From [Clostridium] saccharolyticum WM1 (lineage in GTDB: Bacteria > Bacillota > Clostridia > Lachnospirales > Lachnospiraceae): a DNA stretch of 64,000 nt. The first letter of the stretch is position 1; every line of letters starts with the position of its first letter. Shown piece by piece: positions 18,003 through 27,600 of this stretch. Made by a program: the position numbers and the translations under genes. Under the pieces are notes generated by a model. The model was given only the letters and a program-made list of their open reading frames with translations. It did not search any database and was not told the DNA's origin. The stretch spans positions 3,596,001 through 3,660,000 of the forward strand of contig NC_014376.1 of the NCBI RefSeq assembly GCF_000144625.1, in the 5' to 3' direction.

Positions 18003-19436
18003 TTAACCCAATAGGTCCTTTAGTATCCTGTTGACCGCTCCCGGATCGGCTTTTCCCTTCATGGAACGCATGGTCTGGCCTACTAAGAACCCAAAGGCCT
18101 TTTCTTTTCCATTGCGGTAATCCACCACGGACTGCGGATTTGCAGTAACAATTCCCTCAATTACCCTGCGCAGTTCTCCTTCGTCATTGACAACCTTTAA
18201 TCCTTTTTCTTCCACATATTGTTCCGGATCAATGTTTTCTGCGAAAATTCTCTCAAAAACTTCCTTGCCCACGGTACGGTTAATGGTACCATTATCCACT
18301 AAATTGATTAATTTTGCAAGGTTTTCCGGAGAAAATGTCATATTTTCAGGTTCCATTTCGTGCTCTTTTATAAGCCTCATGGCCTCTACCATAAGCCAGT
18401 TTGCGGCTTCTTTGGGCTTTTTACAGATCCCGGTGACTGCCTCAAAAATATCTGCCATATGCTTGGAGGCAGTGATAATATCCGCATCGTACTCCGAAAG
18501 ATGATACTCTTCCTGATAGCGGACCATCTTTTCCGTCCTGAGCTCCGGCTGTCTGGCCTTTATAGTGTTGATCCATTCATCGCTGATGACCACAGGAGGA
18601 AGATCCGGGTCAGGAAAATAACGGTAATCCCTGGCATCCTCCTTGGACCGCATGGCATAGGAGGATTCCTTGTTGTCATCCCACCGTCTGGTTTCCTGAA
18701 CCACCGGCTTCCCTTCCTCGATCAATTCGATCTGACGTTTTCTCTCCCCTTCAATGGCACGGGCAATGGCCTTAAAGGAGTTTAAATTCTTCATTTCCGT
18801 CCTGGTGCCCAGCTGAGCCGAACCAGCCTCACGGACGGATAAGTTTACGTCAGCCCTCATGGAGCCTTCCTGGAGCTTGCAGTCGGATGCTCCCAGATAC
18901 TGGATGATCAGTCTCAGCTTTTCCAAATAGGCAATCACCTCATCCCCGCTTCGCATATCAGGCTCTGATACGATTTCTATAAGCGGAACTCCGCTCCGGT
19001 TAAAGTCCACCAGGGAACAGTCCTCCCATTCATCATGAATGAGCTTTCCCGCGTCCTCTTCCATGTGGATCTCATGGATCCCGATTCTCTTCTTTCCTGC
19101 CGGTGTGTCGATTTCCACCCAGCCGTCATGGCAGATCGGAAGGTAAAGCTGGGATATCTGGTAGTTTTGGGGATTATCCGGGTAGAAATAATTCTTCCGG
19201 TCAAACTTACAGGACTGGTTGATCCGGCAGTTTGCCGCAAGGCCTACCGCAAGCGCATATTCCACCACCTGCTTGTTAAGGACCGGAAGGGAGCCGGGCA
19301 TACCGGTGCATACCGGACAGGTGTGGGTATTTGGCGCCCCGCCGAATTCCGTAGAGCAGGCGCAGAATATTTTTGTTTTCGTGGCCAGCTCCACATGGAC
19401 CTCCAGGCCGATGACGGTCTCATACTGTTTACTCAT
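18003..19436 (-). CDS. gatB: Asp-tRNA(Asn)/Glu-tRNA(Gln) amidotransferase subunit B
   Basis: 477 aa from the ATG at 19436 (MSKQYETVIGLEVHVELATK); the open frame extends far further but the extension is non-coding overlap with gatA. GatB binds the mischarged tRNA and activates its carboxylate with ATP. Visible hallmarks: GLEVHVEL, CPVCTGMPGSLPVLN, FDRKNYFYPDNPQNYQISQ, and the YRYFPDPDLPP block, followed by the C-terminal YqeY-like tail (GKEKAFGFLVGQTMRSMKGKADP). The start codon overlaps the gatA stop (ATGAGTAA), so translation is coupled. Confidence 0.97.
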   Translation of the reverse strand: MSKQYETVIGLEVHVELATKTKIFCACSTEFGGAPNTHTCPVCTGMPGSLPVLNKQVVEYALAVGLAANCRINQSCKFDRKNYFYPDNPQNYQISQLYLPICHDGWVEIDTPAGKKRIGIHEIHMEEDAGKLIHDEWEDCSLVDFNRSGVPLIEIVSEPDMRSGDEVIAYLEKLRLIIQYLGASDCKLQEGSMRADVNLSVREAGSAQLGTRTEMKNLNSFKAIARAIEGERKRQIELIEEGKPVVQETRRWDDNKESSYAMRSKEDARDYRYFPDPDLPPVVISDEWINTIKARQPELRTEKMVRYQEEYHLSEYDADIITASKHMADIFEAVTGICKKPKEAANWLMVEAMRLIKEHEMEPENMTFSPENLAKLINLVDNGTINRTVGKEVFERIFAENIDPEQYVEEKGLKVVNDEGELRRVIEGIVTANPQSVVDYRNGKEKAFGFLVGQTMRSMKGKADPGAVNRILKDLLG

Positions 19437-20925
19437 TTCCCTCTCCTCCTTCCCCTTTTCCTGCCATGGGGGGCATCTCATAGCTTCTGCTCTGCTCAAG
19501 GGCAAAGCCTGCCTTGATAATGTTCTTTTCCTTAAAGCAGTCTCCGATAAACTGGACTCCAATGGGCAGCCCCCTGGTATCCCTGCTCCACGGAACCGTA
19601 AGACCGGGAAGTCCGGCAAGATTTACGGAAATGGTATAGATATCCCCCAAATACATTTTTAATGGGTCACTTAAGCTCTCCCCCAGCTTTGGTGCTGTAG
19701 ACGGAGAAGCCGGTCCCAGGATCACATCATACACTGAAAATGCCTGGTCAAATGCCTTTTTAATAAGTGCCTTTGTTCTTAAGGCCTTCAGATAATATGC
19801 ATCATAATACCCGGAGCTTAATACAAAGGAGCCAAGCATGATACGCCGTTTCACCTCCGGCCCAAAGCCCTGGGAACGGCTCTTTTTATACATGCCGTGA
19901 AGTCCCTCGTAATCCTTTGCCCGGTAGCCGTACTTGACCCCGTCAAACCTGGATAAGTTGGAACTGGCCTCAGCGGAAGCGATCACATAGTAGGCAGGAA
20001 TGGCATATTCCACCATCCCTAAATCAAAGGTCTCCACGATAGCTCCCTTTTCCACTAAAACCCCGGCGGCCTTTAACACAGCCTCCTTCACCTCAGGATC
20101 AAGACCCTGGCCCAGATAATCTGCAGGAATGCCGATCCTCATTCCTTTCACATCCTCTTTTAAAGCCTGGGTAAAGTCACAATCGTTCCGCTCCACCGAT
20201 GTGCTGTCCTTCTCATCATGGGAAGCCAGTACCTCTAAAATCGCAGCGCAATCCGTCACGTCCTTGGCAACAGGACCGATCTGGTCCAGGGAAGAGCCAT
20301 AGGCAATCAGTCCATACCTGGAAATGGTTCCGTAAGTAGGCTTTAATCCCGTAACTCCGCAGAAGGAAGCTGGCTGCCTTATGGAACCTCCCGTATCCGA
20401 GCCTAAGGCATAAAAGCATTCTGCCGCCGCAACTGCCGCACAGGAACCGCCGGAGGAACCACCTGGAACATGGTCCGGATTCCACGGGTTCCTCGTTACT
20501 CCGTAGGCCGATGTTTCCGTGGTGCTTCCCATGGCAAATTCATCCATATTGGTTTTCCCCAGGATCACTGCCCCGGCCTTTTTTAAATTCTCTACTGCAG
20601 AGGCTGTATAGGAAGGAACAAAATCAGAAAGGATTTTTGAGCCGCAGGTAGTTTTCATACCTTGGATACAGATATTGTCTTTCACTGCTACCGGTACACC
20701 TGCCAATGGGCCTGTAAGCTCTCCGTTTTCGATTTGTTTCTGCACGTCTTTCGCCTGCCTTAATGCATCTTCTTCCGCTATGGTCACATAGCTGTTAAGC
20801 ACCGGCTCCATGGCCTTTATCTGGCCCAGAGCTGCTTTTACCGCTTCTACGGAGGTGACCTCTCCTGATTTTATTTTTTCCCCTAACTGCACCGCTGTAA
20901 GGGATAATATTTCTTTCGATGTCAT
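19429..20925 (-). CDS. gatA: Asp-tRNA(Asn)/Glu-tRNA(Gln) amidotransferase subunit A
   Basis: 498-aa glutaminase subunit of GatCAB that releases ammonia for amidation. It is an amidase-signature protein: the catalytic Lys is in VAVKDNI, the cis-Ser and nucleophile Ser lie in GGSSGGSCAAVAA and GSDTGGSIRQPASFCG. Full length for the family. It lies between gatC (12 bp gap) and gatB (8-bp overlap). Confidence 0.97.
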   Translation of the reverse strand: MTSKEILSLTAVQLGEKIKSGEVTSVEAVKAALGQIKAMEPVLNSYVTIAEEDALRQAKDVQKQIENGELTGPLAGVPVAVKDNICIQGMKTTCGSKILSDFVPSYTASAVENLKKAGAVILGKTNMDEFAMGSTTETSAYGVTRNPWNPDHVPGGSSGGSCAAVAAAECFYALGSDTGGSIRQPASFCGVTGLKPTYGTISRYGLIAYGSSLDQIGPVAKDVTDCAAILEVLASHDEKDSTSVERNDCDFTQALKEDVKGMRIGIPADYLGQGLDPEVKEAVLKAAGVLVEKGAIVETFDLGMVEYAIPAYYVIASAEASSNLSRFDGVKYGYRAKDYEGLHGMYKKSRSQGFGPEVKRRIMLGSFVLSSGYYDAYYLKALRTKALIKKAFDQAFSVYDVILGPASPSTAPKLGESLSDPLKMYLGDIYTISVNLAGLPGLTVPWSRDTRGLPIGVQFIGDCFKEKNIIKAGFALEQSRSYEMPPMAGKGEGGEGNE

Positions 20926-20937
20926 ATAAGAATCCCC

Positions 20938-21231
20938 CTATTCCACTGTTTTCGGCACCTTAAAGGCTCCATCTTTGCTGTCAGGGGCATTTTTTAAGAT
21001 GTTCTCCCTGTCGTCACCGTTTTCCACTACGTCCTCACGGAAAACGTTGTGCACCGGGAATACATGGGACATGGGTTCCACGCCGGCCGTATCCAGCTCG
21101 TTTAATTGATCAATATAATCCAGCATACGGCCCATATCCTTTTTCGCCGCTTCCCTTTCCTCGTGGTCAAGCTCCAGCTTTGCCAGGATACCAACATATT
21201 CTATCATATCATCATCAATGATGTGCGCCAT
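20938..21231 (-). CDS. gatC: Asp-tRNA(Asn)/Glu-tRNA(Gln) amidotransferase subunit C
   Basis: 97-aa GatC starting at [20 protein letters not shown] (21231, AAAGGAG upstream). GatC wraps GatA and GatB together. The conserved C-terminal pattern [23 protein letters not shown] is present. The 66-bp gap to aspS carries one of the two-hairpin intergenic repeats. Confidence 0.95.
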   Translation of the reverse strand: MAHIIDDDMIEYVGILAKLELDHEEREAAKKDMGRMLDYIDQLNELDTAGVEPMSHVFPVHNVFREDVVENGDDRENILKNAPDSKDGAFKVPKTVE

Positions 21232-21256
21232 TTTTCCTATCTCCTTTCCTCTCCTC

Positions 21257-21300
21257 TGCCCGCGCATTTTGGGCATAAAGGGATACCCCCAGGGTGTTTA
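21257..21300 (-). repeat. Two-hairpin intergenic repeat R1
   Basis: On the plus strand GCCC pairs with GGGC across a short loop, then ATACCC pairs with GGGTGT. The pattern GGGCATA-AGG-ATACCC-CAGGGTGTTT recurs at 51221-51266, 51272-51316 and, more loosely, near 53884. It overlaps the aspS stop codon and lies ahead of gatC. Confidence 0.55.
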
Positions 21301-22629
21301 TGGTTCCAGCCTTGTCACATCTCTTGGAAACAACGTAGTCTCCCGTATATTCCCTTCGTCAAGAAGACGCATGGTTAAGCGTTCCAGGCCGATCCCAAGA
21401 CCTCCGTGGGGGGGCATACCGTATTGGAATATCATTAAATAGGAAGAAATATCTTCCGGGTTCATGCCTCTGGCCTCCATTTTTTTAAGAATGGTATCAT
21501 AATCATGAATTCTCTGACCTCCCGTAGTAACCTCCAGCCCTTTGAACAGCAGGTCAAAGCTTAAGGTAAATTTAGGATCAGCCGGATCATCCATGGCATA
21601 GAAAGGGCGCTTCTTTGAGGGATAATGGGTAACAAATACAAAATCGCTGCCATATTCCTCCTTAAAATACCGGCCGATGAGTACTTCCTCTTCCGGCTCC
21701 AGATCATAGGGGTTTCTTATTTTTCTGTTGTATTTTCCGGCCACCAGCTCCTTTGCTTCTGCAAAGCGGACGGTGGGAATATTGGACACATTGGGAAGAG
21801 AGACCTTAAGCATCTGAAGCTCAGCTTCATAATCTTCGCAAAGGAGTCCAAAGGTATACTGCAGCATGGCTGTTTCCATTTCCATGATTTCCTCAAAACC
21901 GTCAATGTATCCCATTTCAAAGTCCATGCTGGTATATTCATTTAAATGTCTTGTTGTATTGTGCTTTTCCGCACGAAAGACAGGAGCCACTTCAAAAACC
22001 CGGTCATATACGCCTACCATGGTCTGTTTATAAAACTGGGGACTTTGGCCCAGCTCTGCCTTCTTATTAAAATAGTCCAGTTTAAATACATTGGAGCCGC
22101 CTTCTGCTCCGCGGGCTACAATCTTTGGTGTACGGATTTCCGTAAAATTCTGGGAATGGAGAAAGTCCCGAAACCCTCTTACAATGCCTTCCTGAAGGCG
22201 GAACTTAGCCCGTTCCATGGGATTTCGAAGGGTAATAGGACGCAGAGCCAGCTTAGTCTCTAGGGAAGTGTTCAATTTCCACTTGCTGATTGCCACGGGC
22301 AGTGCCTCTGCCGGCTGGGACAGCAGATCGATCCCCAAAAGACGGATCTCAAACCCGTAGGGAGCTCTCTCTTCCTTTGAAACGACTCCGGTGACCCTGA
22401 CCGCAGACTCTTCCTTTAAAAGGCTTATGTCGAAATCCGTCTTGCCTTCCTCATATACACACTGTACCAGACCCTCGGCTTTTCGTAGGATCACAAAAGC
22501 AACCTCTCCCATATCCCTTATGGTATGGACGCTTCCTTCCATTCTTACCGTCCGGCCCTCATAGCCGCCGGATCTTATGCGGTCCATGGAGACCGTATCT
22601 TTCTCTTTTACACCACTGATAAATTCCAT
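21298..22629 (-). CDS. aspS: Non-discriminating, archaeal-type aspartyl-tRNA synthetase
   Basis: 443-aa class II synthetase, much shorter than the ~590-aa bacterial AspRS because it lacks the GAD insertion. It has an N-terminal OB anticodon-binding fold (~15-110), then motif 1 (REPITLRNPMERAKFRLQ-like region), motif 2 (VFEVAPVFRAEKHNTTRHLNEY) and motif 3 (GGLGIGLERLTMRLL). This archaeal/AspS2 type in Firmicutes charges both tRNA-Asp and tRNA-Asn with aspartate. Its place immediately before gatCAB means that Asp-tRNA(Asn) is made here and amidated by the neighbours. A T-box leader precedes the operon. Confidence 0.92.
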   Translation of the reverse strand: MEFISGVKEKDTVSMDRIRSGGYEGRTVRMEGSVHTIRDMGEVAFVILRKAEGLVQCVYEEGKTDFDISLLKEESAVRVTGVVSKEERAPYGFEIRLLGIDLLSQPAEALPVAISKWKLNTSLETKLALRPITLRNPMERAKFRLQEGIVRGFRDFLHSQNFTEIRTPKIVARGAEGGSNVFKLDYFNKKAELGQSPQFYKQTMVGVYDRVFEVAPVFRAEKHNTTRHLNEYTSMDFEMGYIDGFEEIMEMETAMLQYTFGLLCEDYEAELQMLKVSLPNVSNIPTVRFAEAKELVAGKYNRKIRNPYDLEPEEEVLIGRYFKEEYGSDFVFVTHYPSKKRPFYAMDDPADPKFTLSFDLLFKGLEVTTGGQRIHDYDTILKKMEARGMNPEDISSYLMIFQYGMPPHGGLGIGLERLTMRLLDEGNIRETTLFPRDVTRLEP

Positions 22630-22678
22630 ATCTGTATTCTCCTTACCTGAATGTAATTGTTTTTGATTCCGGTAAAGG

Positions 22679-22792
22679 GTTGCAGCCGTTCCGCCATGCC
22701 ATTCATAATTTCAGTATTTGCACATTTTGCGCTTAGTGAGCAAGCTCCCACACACGAATTGTGCAAATACTTCAGCATGGCTTAACTGCAAC
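22679..22792. repeat. Long imperfect hairpin between T-box and aspS
   Basis: Three nested inverted stems: GTTGCAG (22679) with CTGCAAC (22786), GCCATGC (22693) with GCATGGC (22775), and a perfect 12-bp pair AGTATTTGCACA (22713) with TGTGCAAATACT (22760). A further TTGC/GCAA stem lies in the loop. It sits in the aspS leader between the T-box terminator and the start codon, where T-box leaders normally need nothing. It may be a small inserted element or an extra RNA structure. Confidence 0.55.
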
Positions 22793-22797
22793 AAAAT

Positions 22798-23212
22798 ATC
22801 CCGTCCCGGAATACAGTTACATATTCCGGGACGGGATTTATATGGCTATAAGTTCCCGCGGTACCACCCGCATTGAGACAACTGCCTCTTCCTCCAGCCG
22901 CAGATATGACAGCCGGATAAGCAAATGCCTCCACTCAAACATTTAACGCATGTGTACGGATAAGCCTACTCAGTCACCGTCAGTCCTATGAAAAAAGATT
23001 GACCGCCGCTTCGGCATATCGGCTCCGGAGTGTTCCCTTAGCCAAGTCCCACATGACGGCGCTCTCAGTCGGTGACGCCCTCTTCCTGTTGAGGTCCATA
23101 GGCCAGAGTCTCCTTCTCTGCCTTTCTCAGTATATCTTCTGAACTCCTGCAGGTTCATGATTCCCTGTTCAGGCCTGTTTTATAACAGTTCATCACTTCA
23201 CTACAATGAATT
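22798..23212 (-). ncRNA. T-box leader of the aspS-gatCAB operon
   Basis: The minus strand carries GGGTGGTACCGCGGG (22855-22869), the T-box/antiterminator bulge that pairs with the uncharged tRNA acceptor end. It is followed by a strong terminator (CCCGTCCCGGAATA pairing, 22799-22836). Upstream sequence to ~23200 holds the stem I-III region. A candidate specifier could be GAC in CACCGACUGAGAG, or an AAC nearby; I cannot settle which. Uncharged tRNA should stop termination and raise AspRS and GatCAB. Confidence 0.88.
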
Positions 23213-23218
23213 GCACTT

Positions 23219-23247
23219 ATAATATCATAATCTATTTTAACCTGCAA
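23219..23247 (-). promoter_or_regulatory. Promoter of the aspS leader
   Basis: On the minus strand TTGCAG (23242-23247), 17-bp spacer, TATTAT (23219-23224). This gives a leader of about 580 nt before the aspS start. Confidence 0.6.
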
Positions 23248-23307
23248 TATTTATTTTTCACAAATTCTCTCCAGCAATGGAAAAAGAACCTAAAAATTCA
23301 TACAATG

Positions 23308-23336
23308 TTGACTTTTCCTGTCGAAAAGGTTACAAT
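23308..23336 (+). promoter_or_regulatory. Promoter of the MATE gene
   Basis: TTGACT (23308-23313), 17-bp spacer, TACAAT (23331-23336). It lies inside the upstream extension of the MATE frame and so supports the start at 23376. Confidence 0.6.
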
Positions 23337-23375
23337 TATGATCACGCTTACTATCACATAGGGAGGGCTTTTTTT

Positions 23376-24746
23376 ATGTCTGAAACAATGGATGCTTTAA
23401 GACCTGAAGAAAATAAAATGGGAACCATGCCGGTAAACAAGCTTTTACTGACCATGTCACTTCCCATGGTTATTTCCATGCTTATACAGGCGCTTTATAA
23501 CGTGGTCGACAGTATTTTTGTGGCACAGATCGGGGAAACAGCCCTTACTGCAGTATCCCTTGCCTTTCCCATTCAAAACCTGATCATAGCAATCGCCGTA
23601 GGCACCGGTGTGGGGGTTAATGCCCTCCTTTCCCGGTCCTTAGGAGAAAAGAACCAGAAAGGGGCTAATCTGGCTGCAGTTAACGGAATATTCGTTTTTA
23701 TTCTCAGTTATATTGTTTCCGCCCTGTTGGGAATTCTCTTTTCCAGGTTCTATTTTACAGTGCAGACAGACAATGCGGAGATCATCAGCCAGGGAACTGC
23801 TTACCTTTCCATCTGTACGATCTTTTCCTTCGGCGTTTATCTGGAAATCGCCTTGGAGCGGATCATGCAGTCTACCGGACGCACCATCTACAACATGATC
23901 ACCCAGGGACTTGGAGCCGTTATCAATATCATTCTGGACCCCATTCTCATATTCGGACTTTTTGGTTTACCCCGGCTGGGCATTGCCGGCGCGGCCATTG
24001 CAACCGTTATCGGCCAGATCATCGCCATGATGCTCCTGCTTTATTTTAACCTGACCAGAAATCCTGACGTGGATTTAAACATGCGGGGCTTCCGTCCCCA
24101 TAAAGAGACCATTACGAATATTTATAAGGTGGGGCTGCCATCCATTATCATGCAGTCCATAGGATCTGTCATGACCTTTGGAGTAAATAAGATCCTTCTT
24201 TTGTTTTCCGAAACCGCTGTGTCCGTATTCGGCATTTTCTTTAAACTCCAAAGCTTCATTTTCATGCCTGTATTTGGACTGAATAATGGTATGGTACCCA
24301 TAGTTGCCTATAACTGGGGAGCCAAAAACAGGGACCGTATTATGAAGACCATACGCTCAAGCATCATTGGTTCTGTCTCCATCATGTTTCTGGGTTTGAT
24401 TATTTTCCAGGCGTTCCCGGTACAGCTTCTGCAGCTGTTCGATGCTTCTGAGCACATGATTTCTATCGGCGTTCCCGCCCTTCGCATCATCAGCTTAGGC
24501 TTCCTCTTCGCCGGCTACTGCATCATCATTGGTTCCGTTTTTCAGGCTCTTGGAAACGGAGTCTACAGCCTTATCGTATCCGTTGCCAGACAGCTTTTAT
24601 GTATTTTGCCTATTGCTTATATTTTCGCCAAAGTCTTTGGTCTTCATGCGATTTGGTATGCCTTCCCTCTGGCTGAGACCATGTCCCTGGTTTTAAGCAC
24701 CATCCTGTTTCAACGGATTTACATAAAATGCATCAAGAAACTTTAG
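23376..24746 (+). CDS. MATE-family multidrug/Na+ antiporter
   Basis: 456-aa membrane protein with about twelve hydrophobic segments in two repeated halves (MVISMLIQALYNVVDSIFVA at the first helix; VGLPSIIMQSIGSVMTFGVN at the start of the second half), the pattern of the NorM/DinF/MepA superfamily. It exports drugs or metabolites using Na+ or H+. Start chosen at 23376 behind GGGAGGG; the frame opens 33 codons earlier but a promoter lies there. The gene is divergent from aspS. Confidence 0.9.
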   Translation: MSETMDALRPEENKMGTMPVNKLLLTMSLPMVISMLIQALYNVVDSIFVAQIGETALTAVSLAFPIQNLIIAIAVGTGVGVNALLSRSLGEKNQKGANLAAVNGIFVFILSYIVSALLGILFSRFYFTVQTDNAEIISQGTAYLSICTIFSFGVYLEIALERIMQSTGRTIYNMITQGLGAVINIILDPILIFGLFGLPRLGIAGAAIATVIGQIIAMMLLLYFNLTRNPDVDLNMRGFRPHKETITNIYKVGLPSIIMQSIGSVMTFGVNKILLLFSETAVSVFGIFFKLQSFIFMPVFGLNNGMVPIVAYNWGAKNRDRIMKTIRSSIIGSVSIMFLGLIIFQAFPVQLLQLFDASEHMISIGVPALRIISLGFLFAGYCIIIGSVFQALGNGVYSLIVSVARQLLCILPIAYIFAKVFGLHAIWYAFPLAETMSLVLSTILFQRIYIKCIKKL

Positions 24747-24797
24747 GCACAAACCGAGTACGCAAGCATATCTGCTTGCTTCTTTAGGAGGCAAAAA

Positions 24798-25319
24798 ATG
24801 AGTTCCGATTATCTGCTGGTGGACGGCTACAACATTATATTTGCCTGGCCTGAGCTAAAAGAACTGGCGGAGACCAACTTGGACTCCGCCAGAACCAGGC
24901 TTCAGGATGTGCTCTGCAACTATCAGGGCTATAAAAAATGCAATGTCCTTCTTGTCTTTGACGGATATAAGGTTAGGGGTAACCCGGGTACCGTCATGAA
25001 TTACCACAACATCCACGTAATCTTCACCAAGGAGGCTGAGACCGCAGACCAGTACATAGAAAAGATCTCCCAGCAGATCGGCAGACAGTACCAGGTCCGG
25101 GTAGCCACCTCAGATAAGCTGGAACAGGTCATCATTTTGGGAAAAGGATGCACACGCCTTTCTGCCAGAGATTTAAAAAAAGAAATCGAAGAGACAAACT
25201 TTGAGATTAAGAAAGAACACTTAGAACGGATTCCTTCAAAGAAAAATCGTCTCTTCGATAACCTGGACCCGGAGCTGCTGGAATATCTGGAAAAAATACG
25301 GCTGAATAAAAAGGATTGA
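24798..25319 (+). CDS. NYN-domain ribosome-associated endonuclease (YacP/Rae1 family)
   Basis: 173-aa PIN-like nuclease. YLLVDGYNIIFAWPEL at the N-terminus gives the conserved first acidic residue, LLVFDGYKVRGN the second, and TKEAETADQYIEK the third cluster; VRVATSDKLEQ follows. Members such as B. subtilis Rae1 cut mRNA in the ribosome A site. A short hairpin (GCAAGCA/TGCTTGC, 24759-24776) and AGGAGG precede the start, 51 bp after the MATE gene. Confidence 0.88.
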   Translation: MSSDYLLVDGYNIIFAWPELKELAETNLDSARTRLQDVLCNYQGYKKCNVLLVFDGYKVRGNPGTVMNYHNIHVIFTKEAETADQYIEKISQQIGRQYQVRVATSDKLEQVIILGKGCTRLSARDLKKEIEETNFEIKKEHLERIPSKKNRLFDNLDPELLEYLEKIRLNKKD

Positions 25320-25381
25320 ACATTCTATCCATTTTTTCCGGGGCATATATTTATTAAGCTAATACACAGGAGGAATATCAT

Positions 25382-25945
25382 ATGTCATTACTGGAATTGT
25401 TCATCATCGCGGTAGCCTTATCCATGGATGCCTTTGCCGTCTCCATTTGCAAGGGATTATGCATGCCAAAGATGAACTGGAACAATGCGGTCATTGCAGG
25501 CCTGTATTTCGGGGGATTCCAGTCCGGTATGCCCCTCATCGGATACCTGCTTGGTTCGCAGTTTAAGGAGGCCATTACCTCCTTTGACCACTGGATCGCC
25601 TTTATCCTGCTGGGAGCCATCGGCTTTAACATGATAAAGGAATCCTTCCGCAAAGAGGTGGAAGAATGTGAGGCTTCCCCCATGGCCCCCGGAAACATGA
25701 TCCCATTGGCTATTGCCACCAGCATTGATGCGCTTGCAGTAGGTGTCACTTTTGCATTCCTCCAGGTACAGATCGTTCCGGCGGTTTCCTTTATCGGAGC
25801 CACCACCTTTACCCTGTCCATCCTTGGAGTTAAAGTTGGAAACGTATTTGGAACCCGTTATAAGTCGAAAGCGGAATTTGCCGGAGGGCTGATTTTAATC
25901 CTTATGGGGATCAAAATCCTGGTACAGCACCTGCTGGGTCTTTAA
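25382..25945 (+). CDS. mntP: Manganese efflux pump MntP
   Basis: 187-aa protein with six hydrophobic helices. The two duplicated acidic motifs of the family are seen as [13 protein letters not shown] near residue 15 and [12 protein letters not shown] near 115; their aspartates are needed for Mn2+ export in known MntP. GGAGG precedes the ATG. No yybP-ykoY riboswitch pattern was seen upstream. Confidence 0.93.
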   Translation: MSLLELFIIAVALSMDAFAVSICKGLCMPKMNWNNAVIAGLYFGGFQSGMPLIGYLLGSQFKEAITSFDHWIAFILLGAIGFNMIKESFRKEVEECEASPMAPGNMIPLAIATSIDALAVGVTFAFLQVQIVPAVSFIGATTFTLSILGVKVGNVFGTRYKSKAEFAGGLILILMGIKILVQHLLGL

Positions 25946-27600
25946 GCCTTTTCACAGCAATACAGCATAACTGTTCCAAAAGGGTCCAGAACAAGCTTTT
26001 TTCCATGGATCTTTGGATCGGCATAATTGGATAATAAAATCTCCCAGTCCTCCAGGTTTTCATTTCCTCCGGTCTCCTGGGGCCTTCCGGTAAAATTAGC
26101 AAAGACCAGAAGCCTTTCTTTCTGAAATCTTCTTTTATAAGCGAATATCCCTTCCTGCTTTACCAGGACAGGCTCATAGTTTCCTTCCCGGATCACCCGG
26201 AAGCTTTTTCTCAGCTTAATCAGCTTCTGATAGTAGAAAAATACCGAGTCAGGATCAGCCAGACTCTCCCTAACGTTGATCTCTTCATAGTTTTTGTTGA
26301 CGCCGATCCAGGGAGTGCCAGATGTGAATCCGGCCTGCCCTTCTCCGTCCCACTGCATGGGAGTCCTGCTGTTATCTCTGGATCTTTCCCTTAAAATCCT
26401 GTAAATCTCTTCTTCCTCTCTCCCCTGCTCTTTTAAAATCTCAAAGTAATGAAGGCTCTCCACATCACGGTACTGGGTAATATCCGTAAAATACCCATTG
26501 GTCATGCCGATTTCCTCTCCCTGATAAATGTATGGCGTACCTCTCATACCGTGTATGACTGTTGCCAGCATCTTTGCAGTCTGCTTTCGGTACTTTCCGT
26601 CGTCGCCGAACCTGGATACTGCCCTGGGCTGGTCATGGTTGCACCAGAACACCGCATTCCAGCCATCCCCTTCCGCCATACAGGTCTGCCATGTATGGAA
26701 AATCTTTTTTAGCTTTTCAAAGTCATAGGGCATTAGAGACCATTTGTCTCCTCCCTTATAATCCACCTTTAAGTGATGAAAATTAAAGCACATTTTAAAT
26801 TGTTTTTCCAGAGGGTTGGTATAGCGGATGCAGTGGTCAATGGATGTGGAAGACATCTCTCCCACCGTGATCATATCATCAGCATCCAGACCGGTATCCA
26901 CAACGATTTCCCTTAAATACTCATGGATCCGGGGGCCGTCGGTGTAAAACCGGCGGCCATCCCCTTCCTCATCATCTTCCCAGGCAGACGGCTTGGATAC
27001 CAGATTGATCACATCAAACCGGAATCCCTTGATACCCTTTTCCTTCCAGAAGCGGATTACCCTTTTTATCTCTTCCCGTACCATGGGATTCTCCCAGTTT
27101 AGATCTGCCTGGGTCTTGTCAAATAAATGGAGGTAGTATTTCCCTGCATCCTCCGAAAATTCCCACGCACTTCCTCCGAACTTGGACTGCCAGTTGGTCG
27201 GTGGATTTCCAGGGACCCCTTCCTGAAAGAAATAGTAATCCTGGAACTTTTTATCACCGTAAAGTGCCTTTTGAAACCATTCATGGCTTGTGGAGGTATG
27301 ATTAAAAACCATATCAAGCATCAGCCCCATGCCCAGTTCTCCGGCCTTTGCAATCAGATCTTCCAAATCCTCCATGGTCCCGAACAGAGGATCGATCCGG
27401 CAGTAATCCTGGATATCGTAGCCGTTATCATTTTGAGGAGACAGGAAAAACGGGGTCAGCCAGAGGTAGTCAACACCCAGCCGCTTTAAGTAATCCAGCT
27501 TTTCCAGCACTCCCTTTAAATCTCCTATCCCGTCGCCGTTGCTGTCCCGAAAGGACTTGGGATAAATCTGGTACACACATGATTTCTTAAAGCTCTCCAT
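25942..27600 (-). CDS. treA: Trehalose-6-phosphate hydrolase (GH13)
   Basis: 552 aa from [19 protein letters not shown] (27600). GH13 landmarks: [17 protein letters not shown], region [11 protein letters not shown], region [11 protein letters not shown] with the nucleophile Asp, the acid Glu in TVGEMSS, and the region IV block WCNHDQPR. The sequence is closest in type to TreC/TreA, hydrolysing trehalose-6-phosphate to glucose and glucose-6-phosphate; the other oligo-1,6-glucosidases are similar, but the treP and treR neighbours decide. Its ATG overlaps the stop of treP (TAATG). It converges on mntP with a 4-bp overlap of coding ends. Confidence 0.92.
   Translation of the reverse strand: MESFKKSCVYQIYPKSFRDSNGDGIGDLKGVLEKLDYLKRLGVDYLWLTPFFLSPQNDNGYDIQDYCRIDPLFGTMEDLEDLIAKAGELGMGLMLDMVFNHTSTSHEWFQKALYGDKKFQDYYFFQEGVPGNPPTNWQSKFGGSAWEFSEDAGKYYLHLFDKTQADLNWENPMVREEIKRVIRFWKEKGIKGFRFDVINLVSKPSAWEDDEEGDGRRFYTDGPRIHEYLREIVVDTGLDADDMITVGEMSSTSIDHCIRYTNPLEKQFKMCFNFHHLKVDYKGGDKWSLMPYDFEKLKKIFHTWQTCMAEGDGWNAVFWCNHDQPRAVSRFGDDGKYRKQTAKMLATVIHGMRGTPYIYQGEEIGMTNGYFTDITQYRDVESLHYFEILKEQGREEEEIYRILRERSRDNSRTPMQWDGEGQAGFTSGTPWIGVNKNYEEINVRESLADPDSVFFYYQKLIKLRKSFRVIREGNYEPVLVKQEGIFAYKRRFQKERLLVFANFTGRPQETGGNENLEDWEILLSNYADPKIHGKKLVLDPFGTVMLYCCEKA

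Noticed and set aside
19437..19619. 61-codon N-terminal extension of GatB
   Set aside because: It overlaps the conserved end of gatA; the family starts at MSKQYETVIGLEVHVE, which has an RBS.
23277..23375. 33-codon extension of the MATE protein
   Set aside because: A good promoter lies inside it and GGGAGGG stands before the internal ATG.
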